Shown here piece by piece: positions 17,454 through 26,245 of a DNA stretch of 64,000 nt. This DNA is from Candidatus Hydrogenedentota bacterium (GTDB lineage Bacteria > Hydrogenedentota > Hydrogenedentia > Hydrogenedentales > SLHB01): the NCBI GenBank assembly GCA_020848835.1, contig JADLHJ010000036.1:1-64000 (forward strand), read 5' to 3'. Position 1 is the first letter of the stretch. Each line of letters begins with the position of its first letter. The position numbers were made by a program, and so were the translations under genes. A model generated the notes under the pieces. That model was not told where the DNA came from and ran no database searches. It was given only the letters and a program-made list of their open reading frames with translations.

Positions 17454-19515
17454 TCTGTCCATAGCGGTGGTCATACCGGCCCTGAACGAAGAGCGCGCCA
17501 TCGGCCACGTTCTTGCCGCGCTTCCAAATTGGATCGACACGATCGTTGTGGCCGACAACGGATCGAGCGATGCCACTGCGGAGGTCGCGCGCCGCGGCGG
17601 CGCAAAGGTTGTTTACGAACCTCGCCGCGGATATGGTGCCGCCTGCCTCCGGGCACTGACCGCCGTGGGCAGACCCGATGTTGTTGTCTTCCTAGACGCC
17701 GATAACAGCGATGACCCTAGCGAGCTGGATGATCTAGTTGCTCCTATAGAACGTGGTGAGGCCGATCTGGTAATCGGCTCGCGCGCACTGGGAGTGGCCG
17801 AACCCGGGTCGCTCACGTGGCCTCAGCAGTTCGGCAACGCGCTCGCCAGCGCACTCATCCGCCGCATCTGGGGCAAATCGTGTACAGACCTTGGCCCCTT
17901 TCGCGCAATCAGATTCGATTCCCTCGTTGGGCTCCAGATGGACGATCTCGATTACGGGTGGACAGTTCAGATGCAAGCGCGTGCATTCCACAGTGGGCTG
18001 CGCGTGGTCGAGGTACCTGTACGCTACCGCAAACGTATTGGCCAGTCGAAGATCTCCGGCACCGTACGCGGTGTTATCTGTGCCGGAACAAAAATACTGA
18101 CCACAATTGCACGGGAAGCGTTACGGACACCGATGCCAGCAACCACCCGGCGCGCGTTGTTGGTTTTCACACGCTATCCAGAGCCCGGCACGACCAAGAC
18201 CCGGCTCATTGCGAAGCTAGGGGCCCTGGGCGCGGCGTATCTTCAGCGGCAGATGACCACACATGTACTTGCCATGGCGAGAAACTGGAGCAGACACAGC
18301 GGTGCTGCAATCTCCGTATTCTTCGATGGCGCCGATAGCACCGCAATGGCGGCAATGTTCGGCGGGGACCCGGAATACGTGCCGCAAGGCAACGGTTCGC
18401 TAGGGGAGAGGCTCTACCGATCGGTCGATGCAGCGCATCGCAGAGGCATGCGCGATATCGTCGTAATCGGTTCGGACTGTCCTTCAATAGACGCAAGGGC
18501 GCTGGACTCCGCATTCGAATTTCTTCGTGAACACGATATCGTCCTCGGACCCGCAACCGATGGCGGATACTACCTGATCGGTATGCATGCGCCTATTGCA
18601 GAACTGTTCGACACGATTTCTTGGGGCACGGAACATGTCCTCGCGGAGACTCTTGAGCGCTGTAGGCGGGGCGGACTTAGCGTAGCGCTTCTTGAAGAAC
18701 GCCATGATATCGACACGCCGGCAGACCTTCCTTACTGGGACGATGCATCTCGAGCAATAGCAGACGAAAAAGGATATGCACCATACCTCTCCGTAGTCAT
18801 TCCAACCCTGAACGAGGAGCGACACATCTCCTCAACGTTGGAATCTCTTGGCACCGCTAATGATCTGGAGATTATCGTGGCCGACGGCGGCAGCACCGAT
18901 CGGACACGCACAATCGCTGCAATGCACGGCGTGCGGATCGTTTCCACGGCGCCTGGCCGCGCAAATCAAATGAACGCGGGGGCAGCAATCGCGAGAGGTG
19001 AAGTTCTACTGTTCCTTCATGCCGATACAAGACCCCCATTCGGCTTTTCAAGTCAGATTAAGAATTGCCTTTGCGACCCGACAATAACAATCGGTGCGTT
19101 TCGATTTGCCCTAGATGCTACGCGGCTGTCGTTACGACTCATTGAATTCGGCGTAAATGTGCGGTCGAGGACACTTGGCCTTCCGTTCGGCGACCAGGGA
19201 CTTTTTTTGCGCAGGACCACCTTCAATGAAGCCGGTGGATTTCGCGACCTTCCAATAATGGAAGACTACGACTTGGTTGCGCGACTCGGCGCGGGTGGCC
19301 GCATCAGAATTGTCTCGACCAGCGCCATAACGTCTGCCCGGCGCTGGATCACTCATGGAATTCTTCGAACGTCATTAACCAATGCCGCACTAATCATAGG
19401 TTGGAAGCTGGGCGTTACGCCAGCACGGCTAGCAACATGGCGAAGTCGAAAGTCCCATCTGAATCGCAAATTAGAATTTCCTGCCCCCGCATGCGAGGAA
19501 CCCGCCAAGGATTAG
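17443..19515 (+). CDS. Triple-domain glycosyltransferase: GT2 + TIGR04282-like + TIGR04283-like
   Basis: 690 residues from the ATG at 17443 (in-frame upstream sequence overlaps the previous gene). Domain 1 (1-230) is a GT2 transferase of the dolichol-phosphate-sugar synthase kind (VVIPALNEERAIG, FLDADNSDDP). Domain 2 (about 236-435) matches the rSAM-associated transferase 1 family (FTRYPEPGTTKTRLI, GSDCPSID, DGGYYLIG). Domain 3 (about 446-690) matches transferase 2 (SVVIPTLNEERHI, FLHADTRPP, FGDQGLFLRR). Families 2 and 3 are named arsenosugar biosynthesis glycosyltransferases and are normally separate genes. Fusing them to a third transferase suggests successive sugar transfers on one substrate. 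No membrane anchor is obvious. Confidence 0.92.
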   Translation: MKDSLSIAVVIPALNEERAIGHVLAALPNWIDTIVVADNGSSDATAEVARRGGAKVVYEPRRGYGAACLRALTAVGRPDVVVFLDADNSDDPSELDDLVAPIERGEADLVIGSRALGVAEPGSLTWPQQFGNALASALIRRIWGKSCTDLGPFRAIRFDSLVGLQMDDLDYGWTVQMQARAFHSGLRVVEVPVRYRKRIGQSKISGTVRGVICAGTKILTTIAREALRTPMPATTRRALLVFTRYPEPGTTKTRLIAKLGALGAAYLQRQMTTHVLAMARNWSRHSGAAISVFFDGADSTAMAAMFGGDPEYVPQGNGSLGERLYRSVDAAHRRGMRDIVVIGSDCPSIDARALDSAFEFLREHDIVLGPATDGGYYLIGMHAPIAELFDTISWGTEHVLAETLERCRRGGLSVALLEERHDIDTPADLPYWDDASRAIADEKGYAPYLSVVIPTLNEERHISSTLESLGTANDLEIIVADGGSTDRTRTIAAMHGVRIVSTAPGRANQMNAGAAIARGEVLLFLHADTRPPFGFSSQIKNCLCDPTITIGAFRFALDATRLSLRLIEFGVNVRSRTLGLPFGDQGLFLRRTTFNEAGGFRDLPIMEDYDLVARLGAGGRIRIVSTSAITSARRWITHGILRTSLTNAALIIGWKLGVTPARLATWRSRKSHLNRKLEFPAPACEEPAKD

Positions 19516-19573
19516 GCCCCGCATGTGCGCAATCACTGTATCCAAAGAATCAAAATCAAGGAGATGAGGAGCA

Positions 19574-20044
19574 ATGATTCCCGATGAAGCACACGAGCAC
19601 GCGGACAACATCCCGTCAAGTGAAGACAACGTAAAGTTCAAGTCGGTTACACCAGTTTGCCCGTCGCGAAGAGTACTGTTGCCGTCTGTACTGGTCGCGC
19701 TGATCATTGCATGGGGAGTGCTGTATATGCAGCAGCCCGCTCTCGAGGCAAAAGCTGCTCCTCTCGGAGAAAAGGCTCTCAAGGAAAACAGCGAGCTAAA
19801 CGTCGAGGCGGCATCGATCATAACGGTAAGTCGCGAATCCCTAATTTTTGGCAAGCCCCACGCAAAAGTGGAAGTCTTCCTCCGCTCAACTGCAGGCGGG
19901 GCAAACAGCCGAATCCAAGGCATCGAATACAACTACGAACTTGAGAATGACGCCTGGGTGCTCAAAGACAGCGGCGGCTGCTCTGGCGATGAATGCGTAA
20001 CTCGTGGGCGTGAAGTGTTCGTGAAGCAGACGCCGGTGCTCTGA
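19574..20044 (+). CDS. Membrane-anchored hypothetical protein
   Basis: 156 residues. AAGGAG and GAGG precede the ATG. A cytoplasmic N-terminus of about 32 residues is followed by one hydrophobic segment (LLPSVLVALIIAWGVLYM) and a periplasmic domain with a Cys pair (GGCSGDEC). The last part (IEYNYELENDAWVLKDSGGC) looks like a small beta domain. No family is recognised. It is the last gene on this strand before the right-hand repeat, so it probably closes the arsenosugar operon. Confidence 0.65.
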   Translation: MIPDEAHEHADNIPSSEDNVKFKSVTPVCPSRRVLLPSVLVALIIAWGVLYMQQPALEAKAAPLGEKALKENSELNVEAASIITVSRESLIFGKPHAKVEVFLRSTAGGANSRIQGIEYNYELENDAWVLKDSGGCSGDECVTRGREVFVKQTPVL

Positions 20045-20335
20045 ATAGGTGGGGAGCGTCTTGCCGTTTACGCACGGTGACGAGCGAAATATTGTCAGCA
20101 CACGACAATCGCGCCAGAAATTGATCGGTTCGTTTGAGCAAAATCGTTCTGGCTTGGTTAATGCCCCAACGGTAGACGGTGCAATAATGCTGTATCCTGA
20201 AAGATGACATCGGAAGACTCGACTCTTGCCGATACTCATTGGCTACCAAGATTTCGCCCTTAAGTGTTGGAAGAGACAAGGATGAAGACATCTTGATACT
20301 TGATGTGCCAATTCGGTAGACATCCTATCCTGAAG

Positions 20336-20489
20336 CCAAGTGGCCGGGGTGTAGCAGATGGTGTATAATTCGTTTCGCCAATGTGGCATTTCGCCGCTTT
20401 TCGCGACAATTGAAGGCAAATGCAAGTCGCTGAATTGGCAAGGGGTTGCTGCTTACGGCAGTAACTAGCCATACTACTTTCAGTGCTTT
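20336..20489 (+). repeat. 154-bp direct repeat, right copy
   Basis: Gapless partner of 5571-5724, in the same orientation, with 122 of 154 bases matching. Its last bases (GTGCTTT) overlap the start of the tRNA-Pro 3' half, so the homology between copies ends inside the anticodon loop. This is what a site-specific recombination junction at a tRNA anticodon loop would leave. The distance from the end of one copy to the end of the other is 14,765 bp. Confidence 0.8.
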
Positions 20490-20531
20490 GGGAGCAGGGG
20501 GCCGCTGGTTCGAATCCAGTCGCCCCGACCA
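20484..20531 (+). tRNA. tRNA-Pro(UGG) 3' half, displaced fragment
   Basis: The sequence gives, in exact canonical spacing, an anticodon loop TTTGGGA (anticodon TGG), 3' anticodon stem, 5-nt variable loop, T-stem/loop GCTGG-TTCGAAT-CCAGT, 3' acceptor strand CGCCCCG, A73 and an encoded CCA. The 5' half (acceptor 5' strand and D-arm) is missing: pairing breaks after three base pairs of the anticodon stem, where the 154-bp repeat takes over. It cannot be a functional tRNA. It is best read as an att-site remnant left by integration into a tRNA-Pro gene. Confidence 0.85.
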
Positions 20532-20721
20532 TTTTCTAATGCCTTCCTGATACACCACTTCGTATTCCGGCTATTGCACACGGCCTGCGCCTCGCTTGTA
20601 CCTGCGGTTGGCCGATACTCCTTTGTCAATTTCCCGATTGTTCTTGTTGTATAAAATTCTCGAAATGTTATACCATTGCGCGGGGGATTTTCGGGAAATA
20701 CGGGAAAATCGAGCAGACACC

Positions 20722-23310
20722 ATGGCCACAATAACGCCACAAGTTCAGCCGGTAGCACGATTTGAGACCTATGACGGCGTGTTAGAGCATGCGCTCAAGG
20801 GAGCGCTGGCGCCGCTGACGATATTCGGCACTCTCGCACTCGTGACTGGGGTAAGTGTCGAGTACTCGCACGGCAATTACGGTACTGCGGCGCTTTATTT
20901 CCTGGTGTACTGTGGAGCGGCGTTCTTTGCATTAAATTCCCGATTGGGATACCGACTCCGCATCAGTTTGTTGCTGTCGGTCTTGTATCTATTGGCCGTG
21001 TCGGAACTGGTCGAATACGGCGTTGGTAGCCTTGCGGATATGTTGTTTCTCACGATATTGACGTTGGCGTCAGTCTTCTTTTCGCGCTCGGCAGGGTACA
21101 CGATACTCGCGTTAATCGTAGTGACAATCTTCACGGTGGGTCTCTTGTATCTGACAGGCCAAATCGAGATATGGAACTCGGCGCAATTTGGCTCGACGGA
21201 AGTCATGAACTGGCTTAGCGGGCCGATAACATTTCTTGTTATGTGCGTGCTCATCTTGCTGGTGCTCGGTGTGGTTGTGAGTACATTGCGCGCAAACATG
21301 TTAGAAAGCGCCGCGCTGGTACGGGACCTACAAGCGCAAATCGAGGAGCGCGTGCGCGCGGAAGAAGCATTACGTGAGAGCGAGGAACGCTCGCGGACGA
21401 TGATGGAGTGTGTATTCGAGGGCATCGCGATATCCGAGAGCGGACGATTGCTCGACACGAATTCTGCGTTCCTCGATATCTTCGGTTATAGCCGGGAAGA
21501 GATGAAGGGAATGTCGGCGGTAGAGCTTGCCGTTCCCGAAGACCGTGAAACGGTCGAAAACGCAATCCGAAGCGGCCGTGAGGACCCTTATGAAATCCGC
21601 ATGGTTCGTAAGGACGGGACGATCATCGATCTCGAAGTCCACGGTACGCAACTCATGTTCGGGGGGCGGCAATGCCGCGGCACGGCTGTTCGCGATGTGA
21701 CAGCGTACAAGCGCGCGCAAGAGGCGCTCCAGGCAAGTGAGGAGCGCTTCCGGCTGGTGTTTGAGTACGCACCGGACGCGTGCTTTATCTGCGACCCGGA
21801 CTGTGTGCTCCAGTTCGGTAACCGGGCGGCTGAGCGGTTGCTGGGATGGAAGCAGGACGAGCTTGCGGGAAAGTCTTATCTCGATCTTGAGCTTGTGCAT
21901 CCTGACGATCTGCCGAAAGCGTTGGAAGCGATTCTGGCCAATCGCCAGGGTGAGGAGACGGGACCGAACGAATTCCGGGTTCGGCGAAAAGATGGGAGCT
22001 ATGTCTTTACGGAAATTCGCGCCTACCCCTTATTGGATCGTGAGCAGCCAATGATCCTGCATATCGCGCGGGACATTACGGAGCGCAAACGCGCGGAAAC
22101 CGAGCGCGTCGATATGCAGCGCCGGCTGGAACAGACGCAGCGCCTGGAAAGCCTTGGTGTACTGGCGGGCGGCATAGCGCACGACTTCAATAACCTGTTA
22201 CTGGTTGTGCTTGGGCATGCGGACATGGCGCTGACGGATGTCCCATCTACATCTCCAGCACGGGAGAACCTTTCGCAAATCATGCAGACGGCAAAGCGCG
22301 CGGCCGAGCTGTGCCGGCAGATGCTGGCCTATTCCGGCCGGGGCAAGTTCGTGGTGGAAGCACTCAACGTAGACCACCTGATATCGGAATTACTCCACCT
22401 ACTCCAGGCTTCCATTTCGAAGAAGTCAGTGCTGAAATTGGATTTGGTCAAGGATCTGCCACCGATGCGAGGCGATGCGTCGCAGTTACGGCAAATTCTC
22501 ATGAATCTCGTGATAAACGCATCCGAAGCGATCGGCGAGGACGACGGTGTGATTTCAATTGCGACCGGCGTTGCCAAATGCTCGCGGGAGTATCTCGCGA
22601 ACGCGCTGGCAGATGACGACCTGCCGGAAGGTGAGTACGTGTATTTTGAAGTCGCGGATACCGGCTGCGGGATGAATCAGGAAACGCTGGGACGGATTTT
22701 CGAACCGTTCTACACCACGAAATTTACAGGGCGAGGACTGGGTCTTTCAGCAGTGCTCGGAATTGTGCGGGGACATAAAGGCGCGCTAGTAGCCTCCAGC
22801 GAACCGGGAAATGGAAGCGCTTTCAGGGTTTTGTTCCCGGCGGATTTGTCGGCGCAACGCGCTGCAACTCCGGCATGGCCCGATTCCGAACCCCAATGGA
22901 AGGGTGCCGGTCGCGTATTGCTGGTCGACGATGAGGAGACTATCCGGTCAATGACCGGCAAGATGTTGGAGCGGATTGGCTTTGACGTAATAACCGCGTA
23001 CGACGGCAGCGAAGCCATTCGCCTTTTCCGCGAGCATTGCAGTGAGATTGATTTCGTGTTACTCGACCTAACGATGCCGCGGATGAATGGAGAAGAAACA
23101 TTTCGGGAACTTCGCAGTATCGATGCGGGAGTGCGGGTCGTGCTCTCCAGCGGATACACGGAAAACGAAATCGAGGCGCGCTTTGCGGGCAAAGGACTAG
23201 CCGGTTTTATCCAGAAACCGTACACTCTTGCAACCTTGCGCAACATACTGCGCGCATCGATCCATCCGGAGCCTATGGCATCCGAAGTCTATCCGGCCAA
23301 TCTCGCATAG
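20722..23310 (+). CDS. Hybrid sensor histidine kinase with two PAS domains and receiver
   Basis: 862 residues from the ATG at 20722; the open frame further upstream has no domain. Order: a membrane module of about six segments (25-200), a short coiled coil, PAS (about 220-335), PAS (about 342-460), HisKA with the phospho-acceptor H487 in GGIAHDFNNLL, HATPase with DTGCGMNQ and GLGLSAVLG, then a REC domain with phospho-acceptor D782 (LLDLTMP). The kinase belongs to the group in which HDFNNLL replaces the usual H-box. It lies just outside the right island repeat. The signal and final output are unknown; no HPt or DNA-binding partner is adjacent. Confidence 0.94.
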   Translation: MATITPQVQPVARFETYDGVLEHALKGALAPLTIFGTLALVTGVSVEYSHGNYGTAALYFLVYCGAAFFALNSRLGYRLRISLLLSVLYLLAVSELVEYGVGSLADMLFLTILTLASVFFSRSAGYTILALIVVTIFTVGLLYLTGQIEIWNSAQFGSTEVMNWLSGPITFLVMCVLILLVLGVVVSTLRANMLESAALVRDLQAQIEERVRAEEALRESEERSRTMMECVFEGIAISESGRLLDTNSAFLDIFGYSREEMKGMSAVELAVPEDRETVENAIRSGREDPYEIRMVRKDGTIIDLEVHGTQLMFGGRQCRGTAVRDVTAYKRAQEALQASEERFRLVFEYAPDACFICDPDCVLQFGNRAAERLLGWKQDELAGKSYLDLELVHPDDLPKALEAILANRQGEETGPNEFRVRRKDGSYVFTEIRAYPLLDREQPMILHIARDITERKRAETERVDMQRRLEQTQRLESLGVLAGGIAHDFNNLLLVVLGHADMALTDVPSTSPARENLSQIMQTAKRAAELCRQMLAYSGRGKFVVEALNVDHLISELLHLLQASISKKSVLKLDLVKDLPPMRGDASQLRQILMNLVINASEAIGEDDGVISIATGVAKCSREYLANALADDDLPEGEYVYFEVADTGCGMNQETLGRIFEPFYTTKFTGRGLGLSAVLGIVRGHKGALVASSEPGNGSAFRVLFPADLSAQRAATPAWPDSEPQWKGAGRVLLVDDEETIRSMTGKMLERIGFDVITAYDGSEAIRLFREHCSEIDFVLLDLTMPRMNGEETFRELRSIDAGVRVVLSSGYTENEIEARFAGKGLAGFIQKPYTLATLRNILRASIHPEPMASEVYPANLA

Positions 23311-23521
23311 CCGCGGAACCTTGAGTTAGCGGTTCACGCACGCTAGCGTCTTTCGCCCATACTGCTAGCTTTGCGCGGCAGACCTACACATGAAGAAGGA
23401 ATCGTGAAAGCGTTATCGGTTGATCGGTATTTGGCGGATAGTGCATGGCGCGGGCCTTGATAATGCCGCGCGTTCCGCCTAGTGTTGCGGCAACCAACAC
23501 ATCACCACGCGGAGGCGCATC

Positions 23522-24550
23522 ATGAGCACGGTACTCGTTACGGGCGGATCGGGGTTTATCGGCGCGCATTGCATCGTGCAATTGCTCGCCGCGGGCCACA
23601 CCGTGCGCACGACGGTGCGCAATCTGAAGCGCGAGCCCGAGGTGCGCGCGATGCTGAAGGAAGGCGGCGCGGATGCGGGCGATAAGTTGACGTTCTACGC
23701 CGCCGATCTGGAGAAGGACTCGGGGTGGCCGGAGGCTGTCGCAGGGTGCGACTATGTGTTGCATGTGGCGTCACCGTTTCCCGCGACGGTGCCGAAGGAT
23801 GAAAACGAATTGATCGTGCCCGCGCGCGAGGGGGCTTTGCGCGTGTTGCGCGCGTCGCGCGATGCCGGCGTGAAGCGGGTCGTCTTGACGTCGTCATATG
23901 CAGCGATTGGTTATGGGCATCCACCGCAAACAGCGCCGTTTGACGAGACAAGTTGGACAAACCCGGACGCTGGGGATGTACTCCCTTACGTGAAATCGAA
24001 GACGTTTGCGGAACGCGCCGCATGGGATTTCATTAAGAAGGAAGGCGGCGCGCTTGAGTTGTCTGTTGTGAACCCGGTTGCGGTGTTAGGCCCTGCGTTG
24101 GGCAGCGATTTTTCGCCCTCGATCTTTCTGGTGCAACGTCTGATGGATGGCGCGATGCCGGGATGTCCGCGCATCAGCTTTGGGCTCGTTGATGTGCGCG
24201 ACGTAGCGGATCTGCACCTGCGCGCGATGATAGATCCCGCGGCGAATGGCGAACGCTTCCTCGCGGTCGCAGGCGATTTTGTCTCAATGCGTCACATCGC
24301 GATGACACTCAAGAGTCGCATGGGCGATGCGGCGAAGAAAGTGCCCACGCGCGAATTGCCAAATTGGCTGGTGCGCGTGGCGGCGTTGTTCGATCCGGCG
24401 GTGAAACAAATCCTTCCGGAGCTTGGCAAACCAAAGAACGGCACAAACGCAAAAGCAAAACGCGTGCTCGGCTGGGCGCCGCGCTCGAACGAAGAGTGTG
24501 TCGTCGCGACGGCTGAAAGCTTGATAAAACTAGGGCTGCTGAAGAAGTAG
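23522..24550 (+). CDS. Extended SDR family NAD(P)-dependent aldehyde/ketone reductase
   Basis: 342 residues with GGAGG before the ATG. The Rossmann motif GGSGFIG (8-14) and the catalytic Y156-x3-K160 (YVKSK) are of the extended short-chain dehydrogenase type, and the sequence resembles dihydroflavonol-4-reductase/cinnamoyl-CoA reductase-like bacterial aldehyde reductases (LTSSYAAIGYG, VVNPVAVLGPALG). It should be a cytoplasmic NADPH-dependent reductase of a carbonyl compound. It stands alone between the kinase gene and a convergent outer-membrane gene. Confidence 0.9.
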   Translation: MSTVLVTGGSGFIGAHCIVQLLAAGHTVRTTVRNLKREPEVRAMLKEGGADAGDKLTFYAADLEKDSGWPEAVAGCDYVLHVASPFPATVPKDENELIVPAREGALRVLRASRDAGVKRVVLTSSYAAIGYGHPPQTAPFDETSWTNPDAGDVLPYVKSKTFAERAAWDFIKKEGGALELSVVNPVAVLGPALGSDFSPSIFLVQRLMDGAMPGCPRISFGLVDVRDVADLHLRAMIDPAANGERFLAVAGDFVSMRHIAMTLKSRMGDAAKKVPTRELPNWLVRVAALFDPAVKQILPELGKPKNGTNAKAKRVLGWAPRSNEECVVATAESLIKLGLLKK

Positions 24551-24603
24551 CTCGGTAACTTCTCCAACAGCCTTATGAGCCCCGCTTCGAGTTGCTTCGC
24601 GGA

Positions 24604-25359
24604 TTAGTGTCCGCCGAATTTGAATTCAATGCCCGCGTGCGCGACGAAGTCTGGCGAATCGTCGTCGAGTCCCGCGCCTATGCCGACACCGATTTCGACG
24701 GTGTCGTTGAATTCATGCGTTAATCCAACCTCAAGCAGGTTGCTGTGTTCGTCTTCTCCGGGCGCTTCGCCAACGGCGATGTCCGCGATGAGCGTGGTGG
24801 ATTCAACTGGCTTGAACGTATAGCCCAGCACGGCCTGATATCCGTAATCGTGATCGTCATCTTCATCTTCGGACTCGTAGTAGCCCTTCAGCGTGAGATG
24901 AAGCCCGTGTTTTTCGGCGAACGCCTTGCTGAATCGCAGTTGCACTTCACCACCAACATCGTCGCTGTCTTCGCCCGTCGGCGCCGTCAGCTTGAACTCG
25001 CCACCGACGACGATGCCGCTCGATTCGGGATTGGCAACCCATTCCAGGAACGCACCCACATCACCGATCCCATCTTCACCATCTTCTTCCCATTCGAAAG
25101 GAACGTTAAGGCCAAGGCGGAGGTGATCGTTGATTCCGTATGAAAGCTCAGCTTCCAGTTCGGTTTCGTGTCCTTCGTTAAAGTCTTCGTAACTTCCCTT
25201 GATTTCGAGTTCACATCGGCCCGCATCCGCGCTCTCAGCAGGCTCAAGCTCCGTTGGTTCGATAGCTGCCGCCGTGTACGACCCTGCGATCAACAAGGCC
25301 AACAGCCATATTGATATCGTTGCCGGCGCACGGTGTGCGCAGCATGCAATCCGTTTCAT
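24604..25359 (-). CDS. Outer-membrane beta-barrel-like protein
   Basis: 251 residues from the ATG at 25359, chosen because a GGAAAGGG site lies eight bases before it. A signal peptide (to about residue 32, ending TAAA) is followed by alternating amphipathic strands typical of a small barrel (YGINDHLRLGLNVPFEWE, VGLTHEFNDTVEIGVGIG), with an aromatic/hydrophobic final strand (GIEFKFGGH). The loops are very acidic (EDGEDG, EDEDDDHD), which might bind cations. It is divergent from the metal-response regulator gene, about 200 bases away, so shared control is possible. Confidence 0.75.
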   Translation of the reverse strand: MKRIACCAHRAPATISIWLLALLIAGSYTAAAIEPTELEPAESADAGRCELEIKGSYEDFNEGHETELEAELSYGINDHLRLGLNVPFEWEEDGEDGIGDVGAFLEWVANPESSGIVVGGEFKLTAPTGEDSDDVGGEVQLRFSKAFAEKHGLHLTLKGYYESEDEDDDHDYGYQAVLGYTFKPVESTTLIADIAVGEAPGEDEHSNLLEVGLTHEFNDTVEIGVGIGAGLDDDSPDFVAHAGIEFKFGGH

Positions 25360-25567
25360 TGACGCCACCCTTTCCTTGCCCATCATGGGCCGCTGTTGCG
25401 GACTAGTGTGCCCGCGAATCATTGCGGGAAGCTTACCGCTACGTTATGAAGGCGAAGCTTTGTAATTTGCACATTGCCAATCGATAATGTTTCAGGAACA
25501 ATCCGGCAACACAGGCGTAACAATCTAGAGGCGCCGGCGCATATCGGCTAATTCCGGGGGTTCTACA

Positions 25568-26245
25568 ATGCGCGTTTTTGTCGCGGACGATGACGAAAAA
25601 ATCCTACAGTTTATCGTGAACGGCCTGAAGCAGGAAGGCTATATGGTCGACTCCGCGCGCGACGGCGACGAGGCGTGGTCGATCTTGTCTACGCGTACCT
25701 ACGACGCAGCAGTGCTCGATATCATGATGCCGAAACTCGACGGGCTTACCGTCATCCAGCGCATTCGCGACGAAGGCGTGAAGACACCCATATTAATCCT
25801 AAGCGCCAAACATGAAGTAGACGATCGCGTGTCCGGCCTGAAGGTTGGCGGCGACGATTATCTTGTAAAGCCGTTTGCCTTCTCGGAACTGGCCGCGCGT
25901 TTGCAATCGCTTATTCGCCGCTCGCGTGGAACCAGCGATCCGACCTCTTACACAGTCGGTGATTTGTCGATCGATTTGCTCAAACACGAGGCGCGCCGCG
26001 GCGGTAAACGAATCGATCTTCAGCCTCGTGAATTCTCGCTGTTGCATTACCTGATGCGCAATGCGAATCGTGTTGTATCGAAAACGATGATCATGGAAAA
26101 CGTGTGGGGCTATAACTTCGATCCGCAGACAAACGTGGTTGAATCGCGCATCAGCCGGCTGCGCGAAAAAGTGGATGCGGGTTTTGATGTGCCCTTGATC
26201 CATACCGTGCGAGGCGTGGGATATGCCATCCGGATCGAAGAGTAA
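25568..26245 (+). CDS. OmpR-family response regulator for metal efflux
   Basis: 225 residues. Receiver domain with acidic pocket DDD (7-9), phospho-acceptor D51 (LDIMMPKLDG) and conserved Lys (YLVKPF), then an OmpR/PhoB winged-helix DNA-binding domain (LQPREFSLLHYLMRN, VVESRISRLREKVD). It overlaps the next histidine kinase gene by 23 bases and stands at the head of a heavy-metal RND operon, an arrangement like CusRS/CzcRS. It probably activates that operon when metal is high; this follows from context. Confidence 0.94.
   Translation: MRVFVADDDEKILQFIVNGLKQEGYMVDSARDGDEAWSILSTRTYDAAVLDIMMPKLDGLTVIQRIRDEGVKTPILILSAKHEVDDRVSGLKVGGDDYLVKPFAFSELAARLQSLIRRSRGTSDPTSYTVGDLSIDLLKHEARRGGKRIDLQPREFSLLHYLMRNANRVVSKTMIMENVWGYNFDPQTNVVESRISRLREKVDAGFDVPLIHTVRGVGYAIRIEE

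Larger units (their letters stand above)
20045..20721. other. Island-end intergenic region
   Basis: About 677 bases without a protein gene. It contains the right copy of the 154-bp repeat and the tRNA-Pro 3' half. The rest (20045-20335 and 20532-20721) shows nothing I recognise apart from the probable promoter region of the hybrid kinase. Minus-strand frames here spell GATGFEPAAPCSQS and LDSNQRPPAPKA, which are antisense translations of the tRNA and not proteins. Confidence 0.6.

Noticed and set aside
20344..20365. CGGGGTGTAGCAGATGGTGT resembling the 5' end of tRNA-Pro, suggesting a split or intron-bearing tRNA
   Set aside because: The acceptor strand would pair, but the D-arm does not form and the left repeat copy aligns here without tRNA likeness. 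I treat it as chance within the repeat.
20260..20758. Minus-strand frames with GATGFEPAAPCSQS, LDSNQRPPAPKA and GDWIRTSGPLLPKH
   Set aside because: These are well-known spurious peptides from antisense reading of tRNA-Pro sequence; the tRNA half explains them.
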